From positions 155,154 through 219,153 of the forward strand of contig NW_003155239.1 in the NCBI RefSeq assembly GCF_000003605.2: a stretch of 64,000 nt of DNA. Reading direction: 5' to 3'. Below, piece by piece: positions 1 to 11,350 of this stretch; positions within the stretch are counted from its first letter, which is position 1, and each line of letters opens with the position of its first letter. The DNA comes from Saccoglossus kowalevskii (lineage: Eukaryota; Hemichordata; Enteropneusta; Harrimaniidae). The position numbers were made by a program, and so were the translations under genes. Under the pieces are notes generated by a model. It worked only from the letters and a program-made list of their open reading frames with translations. It was not told where the DNA came from and did no database searches.

Positions 1-347
1 TTTGCATAATTAGTTTTCAGCTAAGTAATTTCGAATTATATTTAATGTGTCTCCAATACTCTCAGCACATGGGAGTTCTTCTAAGCTTTCTTTGATTTCG
101 TTTTGTTTCAGTCATTAATGGTTACAGAAATACACACAAGTGAATAGAAAATAAGATAACTTATATCATGATTTTGCAGGCATCAAAACATAAATATTCA
201 ACTAACCATTACAATAATTTGCATCAAAATCTGCATACAACTATATAATATATTCAGCAATATACATAATTGTGAAACTGGTTAATCTCAATGATGGATG
301 CTTCAAGTATGCCAACATTAAAAGGTTTTGATGGTAGTCAATGATTT

Positions 348-413
348 TTAATTTAACGAATTTTAATAGCAAAATTAAAAACCAGCCGATAATTAATGAG
401 TTTACAGTAAATT
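348..413. repeat. Fragment of TA-flanked MITE (same family as 8571-8750)
   Basis: The segment ends with AATTAAAAACCAGCCGATAA followed by a TTTACAGTA terminus. This parallels the right end of the complete copy at 8571-8750 (AAATTAAAACCCCGGTAATA, then TTTACAGTA). Only about one third of the unit is preserved. It is called by eye from the shared terminal half. Confidence 0.4.
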
Positions 414-3400
414 CATCATGATAGCAGTTTGTTGAAATATCTTTAAATTTTTCATTTCAGTGTAACTAACCAGGCAATAAAATCCTGGAGAAAATGAAGC
501 ACTTCCCACAGAGCATTCTTGAAAGCGTGCAAGTTAATTGGTTCAATATTGCACTGATCACACCTTTCTCTATGCCTGTTAGATTCTACATTACCATATT
601 TTTTCCAGTAAAGTAACAAAACTGGTAGATGGATTTAGCATACAGATGGATAAAATAGACAAGAGAGTCAACTTATTTTCAGCTTTCTCTGCAACCACTG
701 GTGTAATGATGCAATTATGCGTCTTTTCTTCATGGAGTTAAATTGTGGTTTAAAATGGAAACTGACATTTTATTAAATCAAGGACTAAATTTATATTAGT
801 GTGAAGAGATTAATAATTTCTAATTGTTGAAGGATTAGAAAACTTGCCTTTTGTATGTACTTTGAATGTGCAGATTAAATGCACAATAACGCCCCCTTCA
901 GTTTCAGCAATTTTATGTTGCGTGCAAGTTATTATGTTTTTATTAGGATCACTACACTCGTAGTGTATTGAAATAAATTGGGTATTCTGCAGATGTTGTC
1001 TTTTTACCGCCATTACTACTACCACCAAAACCTTGAGTTTCGGAAGGACATGGAAACGGAAATAAAATGATAGCAGCGCCAGTCCAGGTGATACGCAGAA
1101 AGAATAATGACTTCCTTGAGGTCTTTTATATTCAGACTCTACAACAGAGATGGAGGTCAAAAAAGAAGATAAATGCATCAAATACTGTCATGCACATAGC
1201 GTGGTGAATTTATCGATATCTTTTTTTGGTCCGTTCTTGTTGGTTTTAATCAGTGATATTTGTATCAATTAATTTAGTTGTGTGTATTGCCTGTATCGCC
1301 AATGTTTGGTTTATTTTAATTATTAATTTGATTTTTTTTATCACCAAAATTAATGGTATCCTGTCTTTCATGCTTCAGTGTTTAGGAGATGAGTGATAGT
1401 TTTACATGTATAACCTGTTTTGCTACTGAGAATTTTGCTAGTTCAAAACTATATTCGGTTAAATAAACGTAAATCCATTAACATTTTCTAAATTCATGTT
1501 ATCTTCAATTAAAAATGTGAAAGACGAGAATGCTTTTCTCATTTGGGATTGAAAATGGTGGTGATTTGAGGTTTTTTTTATGACTGATGATCAATTTACC
1601 AATAAAATAGCCATTTTTAGTAGTTTTATTTGCATTTATAGGACTGAAAACTAGTTACCAATGTAGTGTATATAAATGGTCTGGAATAGATTTCTTGAAA
1701 TCTGCAATTAGGTACAACTACGGTCAAGGTCGCATGGTGTAAAAATAACAAATGGGTCAAACTGGTGTGTGTGGATTATCCATGCATTTTCAAACTGGGA
1801 TTTAACCACAATTTTCTGCTTGAAGTTGTTTTTGCATAGGCTTCAGAGATTACATTTTACTGCTTGTCAGTCACTGTATAAATTATTTGATAATGAGGCT
1901 GCCTCTATTGTATTTGTTGATCTTTCAAACAAAGGGATATATGTATCAGGTGCCTGTGGTGGCAAAAAAGGGTACATCCTTTAATATGGGGGGGGGCACC
2001 TCCAGTTAAACCTAATTATGCAACAGATTTACTTAATGGATTAAATTGACAATGGAAAACAATGGTGTCCCCTGACACCCTGGGATTGACAGGTTCCCCT
2101 TTAACCGCTTTTTTTAATGTGTTTTTTTTTTAATTGATGTTTTTAATTTATTTTAATGTTCTATAACCATTTCTACTCCTTCTAAAGAATATTGCTAGAA
2201 TTTTTGAGAAATCAAAAATTTTAAATTGATTTATTGCCATGGGTGTGGGGCCACGACATGTTTGGAAGTAGAACATTTTTTAGGTTAATGGGATCCTTGT
2301 TTTTAAGTCTTGAAAATTAAGAAATCACAAATGTTTTCTTGATATGAATAATTCACTCTTTGGCAAAATTTCTAATTTACATTACGCAAAATTAAATTAT
2401 TCGCTGGTTTTCACTGATAAGTAAATTCCACAAAGTTAAGTCCACCTAAACATGAAAGATAACAATAGAACTCTTTGTTTTCCTGCCAAGTTCATGAACT
2501 CAAAATAGTGAAATTTAATGCCAGTAAAAATAAATGGTTTCACAGTAAAAGAACAAAATATTCACTGGGTTTAATGTTAGTGCATTTGATGTTCTGGGAT
2601 ATCTTTTACTAGTTCCCTTTTTTCATCACAAAATAGTCCTCTTCCATAGTCTGCATTTTCCTACAGAAGATTGGTATAAAAATATCCAAATTTTTGGAGT
2701 AAAAACTGGATATTGATTCATAATTTGTCTGTTGGCTCCAAAAATTTGGTTCATTTCACTTCATTGAAGAATATAAGAAAACGTACAGACAAATTTGGGC
2801 ATAAGAAAATCTGGTTGTGAAAATGTTAGCTTGAACTTGGGTTTTAATTTATTGCATTTAGCTATCGGCGAAAAAGAAACCAAGCAAATATTGAACTATA
2901 ATTGCACATATCTGGTGAGTTTTGAGAGTAAGAGAACCACATTGTTTTTCTTCCTGAATAGTTTCATTTTCTTCCATCATCATGTTCACAATTTGAAATA
3001 CTATAGTTTCTATGGGAACAGTAGACATGAGAGTGGAACAAGCTCTCAACCAGGTTTTGGTAGCCATTTCAGAGTAACGTCTATTTAGCACTATACTGTA
3101 CTGACTTGTTATGTAACTCATTTTGACTCGTGTGTAGGTACCACTAATAGCGATCATATGCTATATTCTAGTATATTTACTAGTTATCTTGCAGTGCTGC
3201 AGCTGGGTGAGGAGCAGAAAGCTAGAAATGTAATGTTATATAGAAAGTTTTAAGAGTCACTTCTCAAGGATATCATGTGCCAATTTCTTGGAATTTCTTA
3301 GTTTAAATTTCCTGAAAGAAATTCTGTAAGCGCTTTTTAAACTATTCAGCATAATGAGGGTTAATTTTTAGCATTTATTCCTATGGTGATAATTTTAGCG

Positions 3401-3651
3401 GTAATGTATGTGCGAGAGAGCTCTATGCAAAAACGGGTACAATTTAGGGCTGTGCCTCGGAGACCATATTCAACAAGTGGGACTTCAGAGGCAGACAGCT
3501 CGGTAACATTGTTCAGTTACGGTAAAGTGGTGGCATTGGCTGATGAGACTTTCTTTCTCAAAGTCTAAATCAGTTGCCTTTCTTGGATGAAATTGCATCT
3601 TACTTTGATTATAGATTCTCCTTCTGTCATTTACACAAGTCCACATGTTTA

Positions 3652-3689
3652 TAATAGAGCAAATACAGTATACAGTATTTGCTCTATTA
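3652..3689. repeat. Perfect 15-bp-stem hairpin
   Basis: TAATAGAGCAAATAC is followed by an 8-nt spacer (AGTATACA) and then its exact reverse complement GTATTTGCTCTATTA. The stem is too short for a typical animal pre-miRNA. A near match to one arm (TAATAGAGTAAATACAGTA) occurs at about 43589, so it is more likely the remnant or terminus of a palindromic repeat. No function is claimed. Confidence 0.6.
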
Positions 3690-5209
3690 GTAGCATTTCT
3701 CAATAGATACGCATGAAAACCAAAATTGTATTTGTTGTGTACTGAATCATTAAAATGTCTTATTTTGCTCATTGAAACACAAAAGTAATGTGGATAAGCA
3801 CTTTCTTTATAAATACGGCGAATACAATGCATGCTTGTTACATGAAATATGTAGTTCATTTGTGATCAATGTATGGTATTTTTAATTGTCAGTTTGTCCA
3901 ACAATGGCTGTGCTGTTTAACAAAGTCAGGATGCCCCTGAGGGTAACATGATTATTATCTGAATTGCATGCTCTAGCGTTTGATTGATAATTATGATGAA
4001 GGCCAGGAAACATGTTGCCTCTCAGGTTTGTTGCAGTGTAATTAGTAGGAAGTCAGTCACCTAGAAACACTAGTCACAAGTTGAATAAATTAAGTTATTG
4101 TTTTTTTTGCCTCATTTCTCTTATGCGCAATGCACAGACTGGAATCTAACAGTTTTCAAATTTGTATTTATTAACTGCATTTTTTGTTTGTTGTTTTTGG
4201 TTATGCATGTATGCATATAGAATACTAATAAATATTATAATACTTGTGCCTAAATGAAGAAATGAATCACTGATGACTTGTATTTACAGTTCTTGGCTGT
4301 TCAAAGCCCTTAAATTTTCTTTTTGGTGGGTCCACAACCCCCAATCCCAGCTGCCATGAGCATATTAAATTTTCAATAAGATGATGTATTCCAAGGTCGA
4401 TTGACATGAGATATTGATGGATGTCTCTGGAGTGTCTTTTTTTTTTTTAATGGAATCTAGTGTAGGGTGGTGGCACCGGTTGATTGTATCTATGATCTTT
4501 ATAAACGTGCAAGCTTAATAACTGACAAGTGAAAAAAATAGTTCCTAATCTGCACCTGCATTTCCTTCCAAATGATTGTTGAAATTACATCCCGACTTTT
4601 GCACCTGATGACCTCTGGGAGTTTGTAGAAATCGTCTTGGTGTTGCCTCTATTGCATTTTGTCTGTCATCCACATTTAATGCATTTATGCCTTTCCTACA
4701 TTCATGTGGAAAGAGTTGGAGGAGAAAGTATTCTTATTGTTCCCTTCGTTTTCTTGTAGTTATATTACGATTTATATTGATATTGACCTGCAATCTTGAC
4801 TAAATTTCGTTATTACTACGTGATCAAATGATAGCATTTTTTGAGGTTGCATAAGTTTTAATTGTAAACGATCAAACCTATGTATATCAACCATCCAAGA
4901 AGCTTCATTAATATAGTCATTATGTGGAGGTTGGATTATTTTTTATGGATCACCAATCATTCGCATCACTTTTGTACAGAAAATAATGAAACGGTACTGT
5001 TACAACAAACAAGTTTCAATATAAGAAATTAAAAACAAATGGAATGTTCTACAAATGGAATGTTAATTATTTTAGAAAAATGTGCAAAAATATTGCTGAA
5101 AGGGTGGACCATTTGAGATACAAGGTCATATAAGGCGTTTGTTTTATACAGGCGTTGCTTCAAAGGAGGAATCGCGCATGAGGGCGCTCTTTTTTTCACA
5201 GAATGTATT

Positions 5210-6654
5210 CAGGGTTCTCCCCAGGGCTTTTTAGCGCCGAGGTCCGCGGCGCTATACTTGTGAATCTCGGCGCTTTACTTGGATTCTCGGCGCTATGTGT
5301 TCCCACCTCGGCGCTTGATTTCTTATTTGACATGACAATATCAGAAAAAGCTTTGTTCGCCACGCTGGTCGGCCCCGACCATCACTCAAAATTAGTGACC
5401 ACCACGGAACGCTTCCGACGAGGACTATTGTCTGATTGTTATTATAATTACGTACCGACCGACCGACACGCATCCTGCCAGTCGTGGATTATAATTTATA
5501 AACAATAGACCTAGTCGCACAATACGTAGCGGCTAGTCAAATTTGTGAAATTAGCACCTCTTTCTTTGTAAGTGAATACTTTCTGCGATAGGCACAGTCT
5601 TTAGATTGAAGGCTAAAATTCTTTCAAAATTAATTCCACCTCGATATAACATGGTCGAAGCGGAATTCACGATCCGTTCACGCTACTCAAGAAAAAAACG
5701 TCTTTATTGCGTGATTTGGTAAAATACATTTGAACTGTTATCATTGCGAATCATGTAAAAACTCTTCTTTCAAGACTTATTTTACCTTTTAAAAATTGCA
5801 AATCACCTCTTTCGAAAGCCATCATGCAGTTTTCAATTGAAATCGATGCCAACACATCGTGCTACGACATCGCTTTACTTCCGCAATGTAAATTTTATGA
5901 TCACTACCATTCGGAAAACTTCGGATTCTACCGGCATTACCATGCGGCATTTTGATTGGTTAATGGCATTCTTGACCCATTCTAATGTTTCACAAACATC
6001 ATGGCGGGTCTGTTTTTTTACCGAAGCGATCAAGTGATCAAAAATAATCGCTCCCGATAAAAATAAGTCTGATTTTACTTACATTTCATATCAAAAAAAA
6101 AGAAGTAACATTTTTTGAGGAATTATTGCTATAACTGGTGTATAACATGGCCAAGTAAGTTATGTCACGTCGTAACTTTGATGATCGTTTTGAAGCTTTA
6201 TTTGTTCGCTCATTACTGTAATTGTAAACGTTTTAGAAGTTGATGGTACGAATAATAAATTACAACAATACGCCAATTAATTACGTGATCGATTTTTTGA
6301 AGGAGTGTTTTTGGAGTGAATAAAATTATGAGATTCGTGAACATAAATCTGGCTTAACGTTTTGAATGCGTTTCCTTCAACGTTTTACAATACAATTAAA
6401 TTGCAACAATAATTTATTTGTGTTTGTTTTTAGTCTGCAGCATTTGTATTTCGAGAATGTTTCAAACTCTTCTAAATTGTGAAACATAATGTGTTGATTC
6501 CATTAAAAAAAACATTTGCCCTATGACTGAGCTCACTAATATTCATAATTGTAAATAAGTTCTGTTAACCATAGAAGGAAAGATATGTAAATGATATGCA
6601 AATTAGTATGCAAATTAGCCACGGCGCTATGCATTTTTTCTGAGGAGAACCCTG
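5210..6654. mobile_element. hAT-like non-autonomous TIR element
   Basis: The left end reads CAGGGTTCTCCCCAGGG and the right end, reverse-complemented, reads CAGGGTTCTCCTCAG. Both are followed within 20-30 bp by AGCGCCG. GTATT lies directly outside both ends (5205-5209 and 6655-6659), a candidate short target duplication. CAG-starting termini of this kind are typical of hAT superfamily elements, whose duplications are usually 5-8 bp. The interior has no transposase reading frame, so it would be non-autonomous. It is locally more GC-rich than its surroundings and contains several CTCGGCGCT units near the left end. A related element with CAGTGTTCTCCCCAGG termini lies at 51519-52040. The superfamily assignment is inference from the termini. 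Confidence 0.6.
5236..5325 (+). repeat. Short GCGCCGAG / CTCGGCGCT repeats inside the hAT-like element
   Basis: CGGCGCT or its complement AGCGCCG recurs about five times in under 100 bp just inside the left terminus, and again in inverted orientation just inside the right terminus (about 6622). Subterminal repeats of this kind serve as transposase binding sites in many hAT elements; here that role is inference. Confidence 0.5.
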
Positions 6655-8570
6655 GTATTTTGTCTCGTTACTTATTTTCGTCGTGTTGGGAATAATATCC
6701 GGTCCACGACTAGTGCATTGTTTGAACACGTACATCTGTCCCACATCCGGTATGCACAGCTTTACTGTTTTGTGCAGAGGTATTATTGAAATCACCAAGG
6801 ACTTTTCTGCACTTTTTTCTGATAGAGAGCTATGGCACACTTAACTATTGGCTCCATTTTGGGTCAGCGTTTTAGCCATGAGTACGATATCGTCGCCCAA
6901 TAATCATCGTTGTCATGAGAACTGCAGGTAGTATTACACCATTCCTGTCTTACGTCTCAACACCAAACACCACTAAACTAACTAAATGTCAAAATTCTTG
7001 ACAGAAAAATATCGCCAATATTCATGAAAGAAACGGGATTTCTGTGTGAAAATAGCACAAATGTATCCAACAACTGTGTTTACATCGCCATCTTTAGAGG
7101 GACCCGACTTGTTGGTCATGTGACACCTAATTGTGATAATTTGTGCTATATGAATACTAATTAGGACAGTTTGCATGCATGCACACTGTTGTGAATAAGT
7201 AGTATCTATCTACATCTGCATAAAACATCGATCAAAAACCGTAGCTCAAAAATGCTATTTACAATTAAAACACTTGAAACTATGCACAAGTTACATAAAT
7301 ACAGTAATTAAACAATTATATTTAGTTTTATTTGCTGTAAAATCAACAAACCTTCTGTAGTAATGAATTATTCATGTATTTAATTGAGGACTTAAAACAA
7401 CCAATCGTGCCATGCAATTCACCGCCTCGGCTGCTTGTAATTTATGTCTTGGGACTGCTTAAAATTGTTCACTATAGGCAGATGGTTTTTATATAGAGGT
7501 GTTCACTAACGCATGTATTCTTGATTAGGTTTTCTTTCAATATTTTATGTATTACAAAGTCTTGACAATACAATAGATAGTCCCTGATAGTATTTGTACC
7601 AACAATATCAAAGATTATTGATTCACTGGTGCTTTTAAAAAGTGTTGTCACTCGCATGTCAACAAAAATTTCACTACTCACTGTATATTGCTTTTTTGTT
7701 TTTGTGTGTCAATTTAACTTGTTGATCATGTTGGAATGCATCATGGCTGATTTTCTCTTTATATAATATTGGCATTGTTCTTTGAACAGTGGCAGAATTC
7801 GGAAGTTGAAAAATGGTTCAATAAACAGTAGTTTATTTTGTGTTGGTGTCATTGAGAGGGCATGTGGCAAAGAATGAGCTGGTGTAATTGTCCACTGACC
7901 CACTTAACAATACTAGTGGATTCTAAATATTCCGGTATGTACAAAACATTGTACCTATCGACCTGTAGAATATCCTTTCCGCGTTTTATATCTGGTTATT
8001 CAGAAAGTGTTCAACATAGGAAATGAGGTGAGAGATCAGATTACGGCAGCATTCATCATTCCATGATTCATATCAATGTGCGAGATCACTATTTGCCCAA
8101 TCTTGGCCTGGCTTTCCTTTTCTGGGCCCCCTAACTGTTCATTTGATATATGGTCCCACTATGTACCTGGGCTTCGGCTAACTTGTTCCCAAAGATGAAT
8201 GAATTTTAGATTTGTCTACCATAAATTGCGTCTTTCACTACAATGGCAAAGAGAAATTTCAAACCAAATATTCTTGAGAAATGAACATTATTTGAAAAAA
8301 TTATCACCCACAAAAAAAAGTGCCTGTCTGGTTCTGTCTGTAAAATGTTAATGTAATAGTTTTTTTGGCATATGGCACCAAAATGAACTTTTTATATTTT
8401 TATAGAATATATAAGTGTATTTAATTATTCTTTAAAAATGGAACATACTTAAAACAGTCATCAAAATTAACAACCCGCATTGTAATAACTAAATTTGCAC
8501 ATTCCCATGCATTTTAAATAATTAATGAATCACACAGTAAAGTATGAAATAGTTTTAGGGCATCTTTATA
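6655..8570. other. Non-coding stretch, nothing recognised
   Basis: AT-rich sequence with no conserved exon, RNA gene or clear repeat boundary that can be supported by reading. Confidence 0.5.
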
Positions 8571-8750
8571 CTGTAAAACCCTTTATTTTCACTATTTATC
8601 TGTTTAGAGCATATATCATGTTGTAATTTAACAAATTTGTCAAGGAAACTGTTGTTATTTTACATGTTCACATCGATTTAATATAGCAAATTTTACTTAC
8701 TATTGAAAATAGTGAAATTAAAACCCCGGTAATAATTGAGGCATTTACAG
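8571..8750. mobile_element. TA-flanked MITE (Tc1/mariner-like), complete copy
   Basis: The element starts CTGTAAAACCCTTTATTTTC and ends with TTTACAG, giving inverted ends CTGTAAA/TTTACAG, and is bounded by TA on each side (8569-8570 and 8751-8752). Subterminal inverted segments also match: TTTTCACTATT near the left end and AATAGTGAAA near the right. The 180-bp size, lack of coding capacity and TA duplication fit a Tc1/mariner-type MITE. Diverged relatives occur at 348-413, 48228-48345 and 57724-57930. Confidence 0.6.
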
Positions 8751-8752
8751 TA

Positions 8753-10792
8753 TGTTTACCTATCATCTACAATTTACTGTCCATAAAAAAAAAACTTTAA
8801 TGAAATTAAAAATTAATTAAAACAATTCTTCTATGAAAGTTATTAGTGTGATTTTTACTTCCTAGGAACCGCTTTTTCTGGTACATTTTTATTAAAGGCC
8901 CATGCCTGGCTTACAATGGAGGGATATTTCCTATAATTTCTTGCCAACTTGTTTACTGCATAGTCCCAAATTTGATACATGTGGCTATGAATATTACAGC
9001 GTGAATTTTATGCCACAATTACGAATATAAAATGTGTGGAGAGTCTGGTCCACAGATAGTGAAATGGACAAACCGGACATACTTATTCATCAACAAGGAT
9101 CAATGGAGTCGCCTGACTGAGGCCTTGAGGAATTTGTATTAGTCCTGATTTTCTGCAGTAATTATCCATGACAGGATTCAACAGCGATTCATTGGTGGTG
9201 GGACTCAGAGTTATGATGTACTCAAGTCAAATGAAAAATGGATGGCAAATAAATAATAAATGTATACACGTCTATGGCATTGCTGTAATTCTAAATTGTG
9301 TCCCTCCCCTTCCAGTCAATATTTTATGGTCAAGAAGGGGTCCAATTTTTGATATAATAAAACATGTAACTGCTCAATATCCCTGCAGTTCACGTCATCA
9401 AATGAAATCCCTGAAGTCTGCTATATCGTAGCAGAACCTCTGTCCTGGTAGACAAGGGAACTGAAAGACCAATTAATTTTCACAAAATATGTTCTCAACC
9501 AGCAGCTCTTTTAAATAAAAAGAAAATTGAATTAAATGCATTGTTGCCTAGCAACACCTCATTATAAATTTCATTGCTAATTAAACCAAAACTTAGATTA
9601 CATATATAAATAAGTGTCATTTTATTGTTAAATTCTGTCATTCGGTGATTTCATAAATTGTACTCTCTCAAAGTTACTGATGTAATATCACGCTTAGCTG
9701 TGGACAAAATACTAAATATTGGAAGATTGTATCGATTTATGACCAATAGATTATGAATACTGATAACCATTTTTCTTGATATTCGCATTTTCCCTGTAGG
9801 CGTGATGAGCTCTATTGATACATAGATAATGATAAAGGTTTTCCAAACATGTAAGGTAGTAAAGGCAGGGCTGTCTGGAATGAATTGATGAGTTGAATTG
9901 TACATAAGGGAGGTGATGCATCAGGTAACGATTGAGAAATGAGTTCAGTATAGACATAAAATGGTGCCAGAATTGATCATCATTGTTGAAGCAGTACAGT
10001 AAATGTTTTTATTTTGATCGCCATGTCAGTTTGATGACGATTTGATTGGAATCGATTTGTTCCTTTAATACACTGTCAATAATAACCTGGACTGTCGACA
10101 TAGTGATCCTGTATCGGCCTGAAAACTGTTACATGTAATGGTGTATTTGGTCTGTTTTGAGTGTTTGGAACGTGATGGATGTTACAAAGTTTGTTTGTAC
10201 CTACTAATATAGCCAAGAGATTGCATTTGTGCTTGTGTAGAATCACAGATATGGGCAATAATATGTTTCTTGAATATTATAAATAGTTCCTATTCTTTTC
10301 CTAAAATGAATTCCTGTTTGATCATTGCATGTCCATGAAGCAGAATTCGATTCATTCCAGACTACAGTGCAACATGTTAGTCTGAAGGCCTTTGTGGAGT
10401 GCCTTGTGCAGAATTATTGGGGTGTGGTTATTCAAATTCAGGGTGCTTAACCAACTATTACCAAATCTGTGCATAAGTAAATACAGAAAGTGATTTATAA
10501 ACGGATAACACAGGCCAATTTTACTGCCACTATTGTGTAAGAGTTTTATTTATTTCCATTTACTTCTCTGCCCTCAAATCTGACCGTTTTCTAGGAAATC
10601 CTAATGTGTGTTTAACACTACAATATGCATCTTGAATTTTCAAGGTGAATGTTCCGGCGAAGCACTCCGCTATCACCTTGAAGTATTTCATTAGGAATAT
10701 GTGTATGTGACAATGCCCTCACAGTTTAGAATCAATTTACAAACAGCCAATCATATTGCTTCTTTCTTCAACGCGCTTGGCCAAGCTATCAA
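8753..10792. other. Non-coding stretch, nothing recognised
   Basis: AT-rich sequence. Short reading frames are present but have no recognisable similarity or exon context. Confidence 0.5.
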
Positions 10793-11270
10793 NNNNNNNN
10801 NNNNNNNNNNNNNNNNNNNNNNNNNNNNNNNNNNNNNNNNNNNNNNNNNNNNNNNNNNNNNNNNNNNNNNNNNNNNNNNNNNNNNNNNNNNNNNNNNNNN
10901 NNNNNNNNNNNNNNNNNNNNNNNNNNNNNNNNNNNNNNNNNNNNNNNNNNNNNNNNNNNNNNNNNNNNNNNNNNNNNNNNNNNNNNNNNNNNNNNNNNNN
11001 NNNNNNNNNNNNNNNNNNNNNNNNNNNNNNNNNNNNNNNNNNNNNNNNNNNNNNNNNNNNNNNNNNNNNNNNNNNNNNNNNNNNNNNNNNNNNNNNNNNN
11101 NNNNNNNNNNNNNNNNNNNNNNNNNNNNNNNNNNNNNNNNNNNNNNNNNNNNNNNNNNNNNNNNNNNNNNNNNNNNNNNNNNNNNNNNNNNNNNNNNNNN
11201 NNNNNNNNNNNNNNNNNNNNNNNNNNNNNNNNNNNNNNNNNNNNNNNNNNNNNNNNNNNNNNNNNNNNNN
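10793..11270. other. Assembly gap (478 N)
   Basis: Run of unresolved bases. Long apparent reading frames through it on both strands are artefacts of translating N. Confidence 0.99.
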
Positions 11271-11303
11271 CACGTGACATACACGGTTATGAATAGAATT
11301 ACC

Positions 11304-11350
11304 GCACGGTGTTGTAGAGGGAGGAATATCCGAACGAAACAACACCGTGC
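11304..11350. repeat. 12-bp perfect inverted repeat beside the gap
   Basis: GCACGGTGTTGT at 11304-11315 is exactly reverse-complementary to ACAACACCGTGC at 11339-11350, leaving a 23-nt loop. The local GC content is higher than in the surroundings, and the hairpin lies 34 bp from the assembly gap, so it could be the exposed part of a larger inverted repeat that hindered assembly. Confidence 0.7.

Larger units (their letters stand above)
1..5209. other. Non-coding AT-rich stretch, no gene recognised
   Basis: No open reading frame here shows recognisable protein similarity, and none has a convincing exon context with splice sites and conserved codons. The stretch contains poly-T and poly-A runs, a G run near 1986-1993, a hairpin at 3652-3689 and degenerate copies of the MITE families described elsewhere (348-413, and about 2389-2556). 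It could be intergenic or part of a long upstream CtBP intron; the sequence alone does not decide. Confidence 0.6.

Noticed and set aside
2858-3157. 99-codon - strand frame with a somewhat protein-like composition
   Set aside because: No family recognised, no splice signals placed, and it overlaps an equally long + strand frame; not supportable as a gene.
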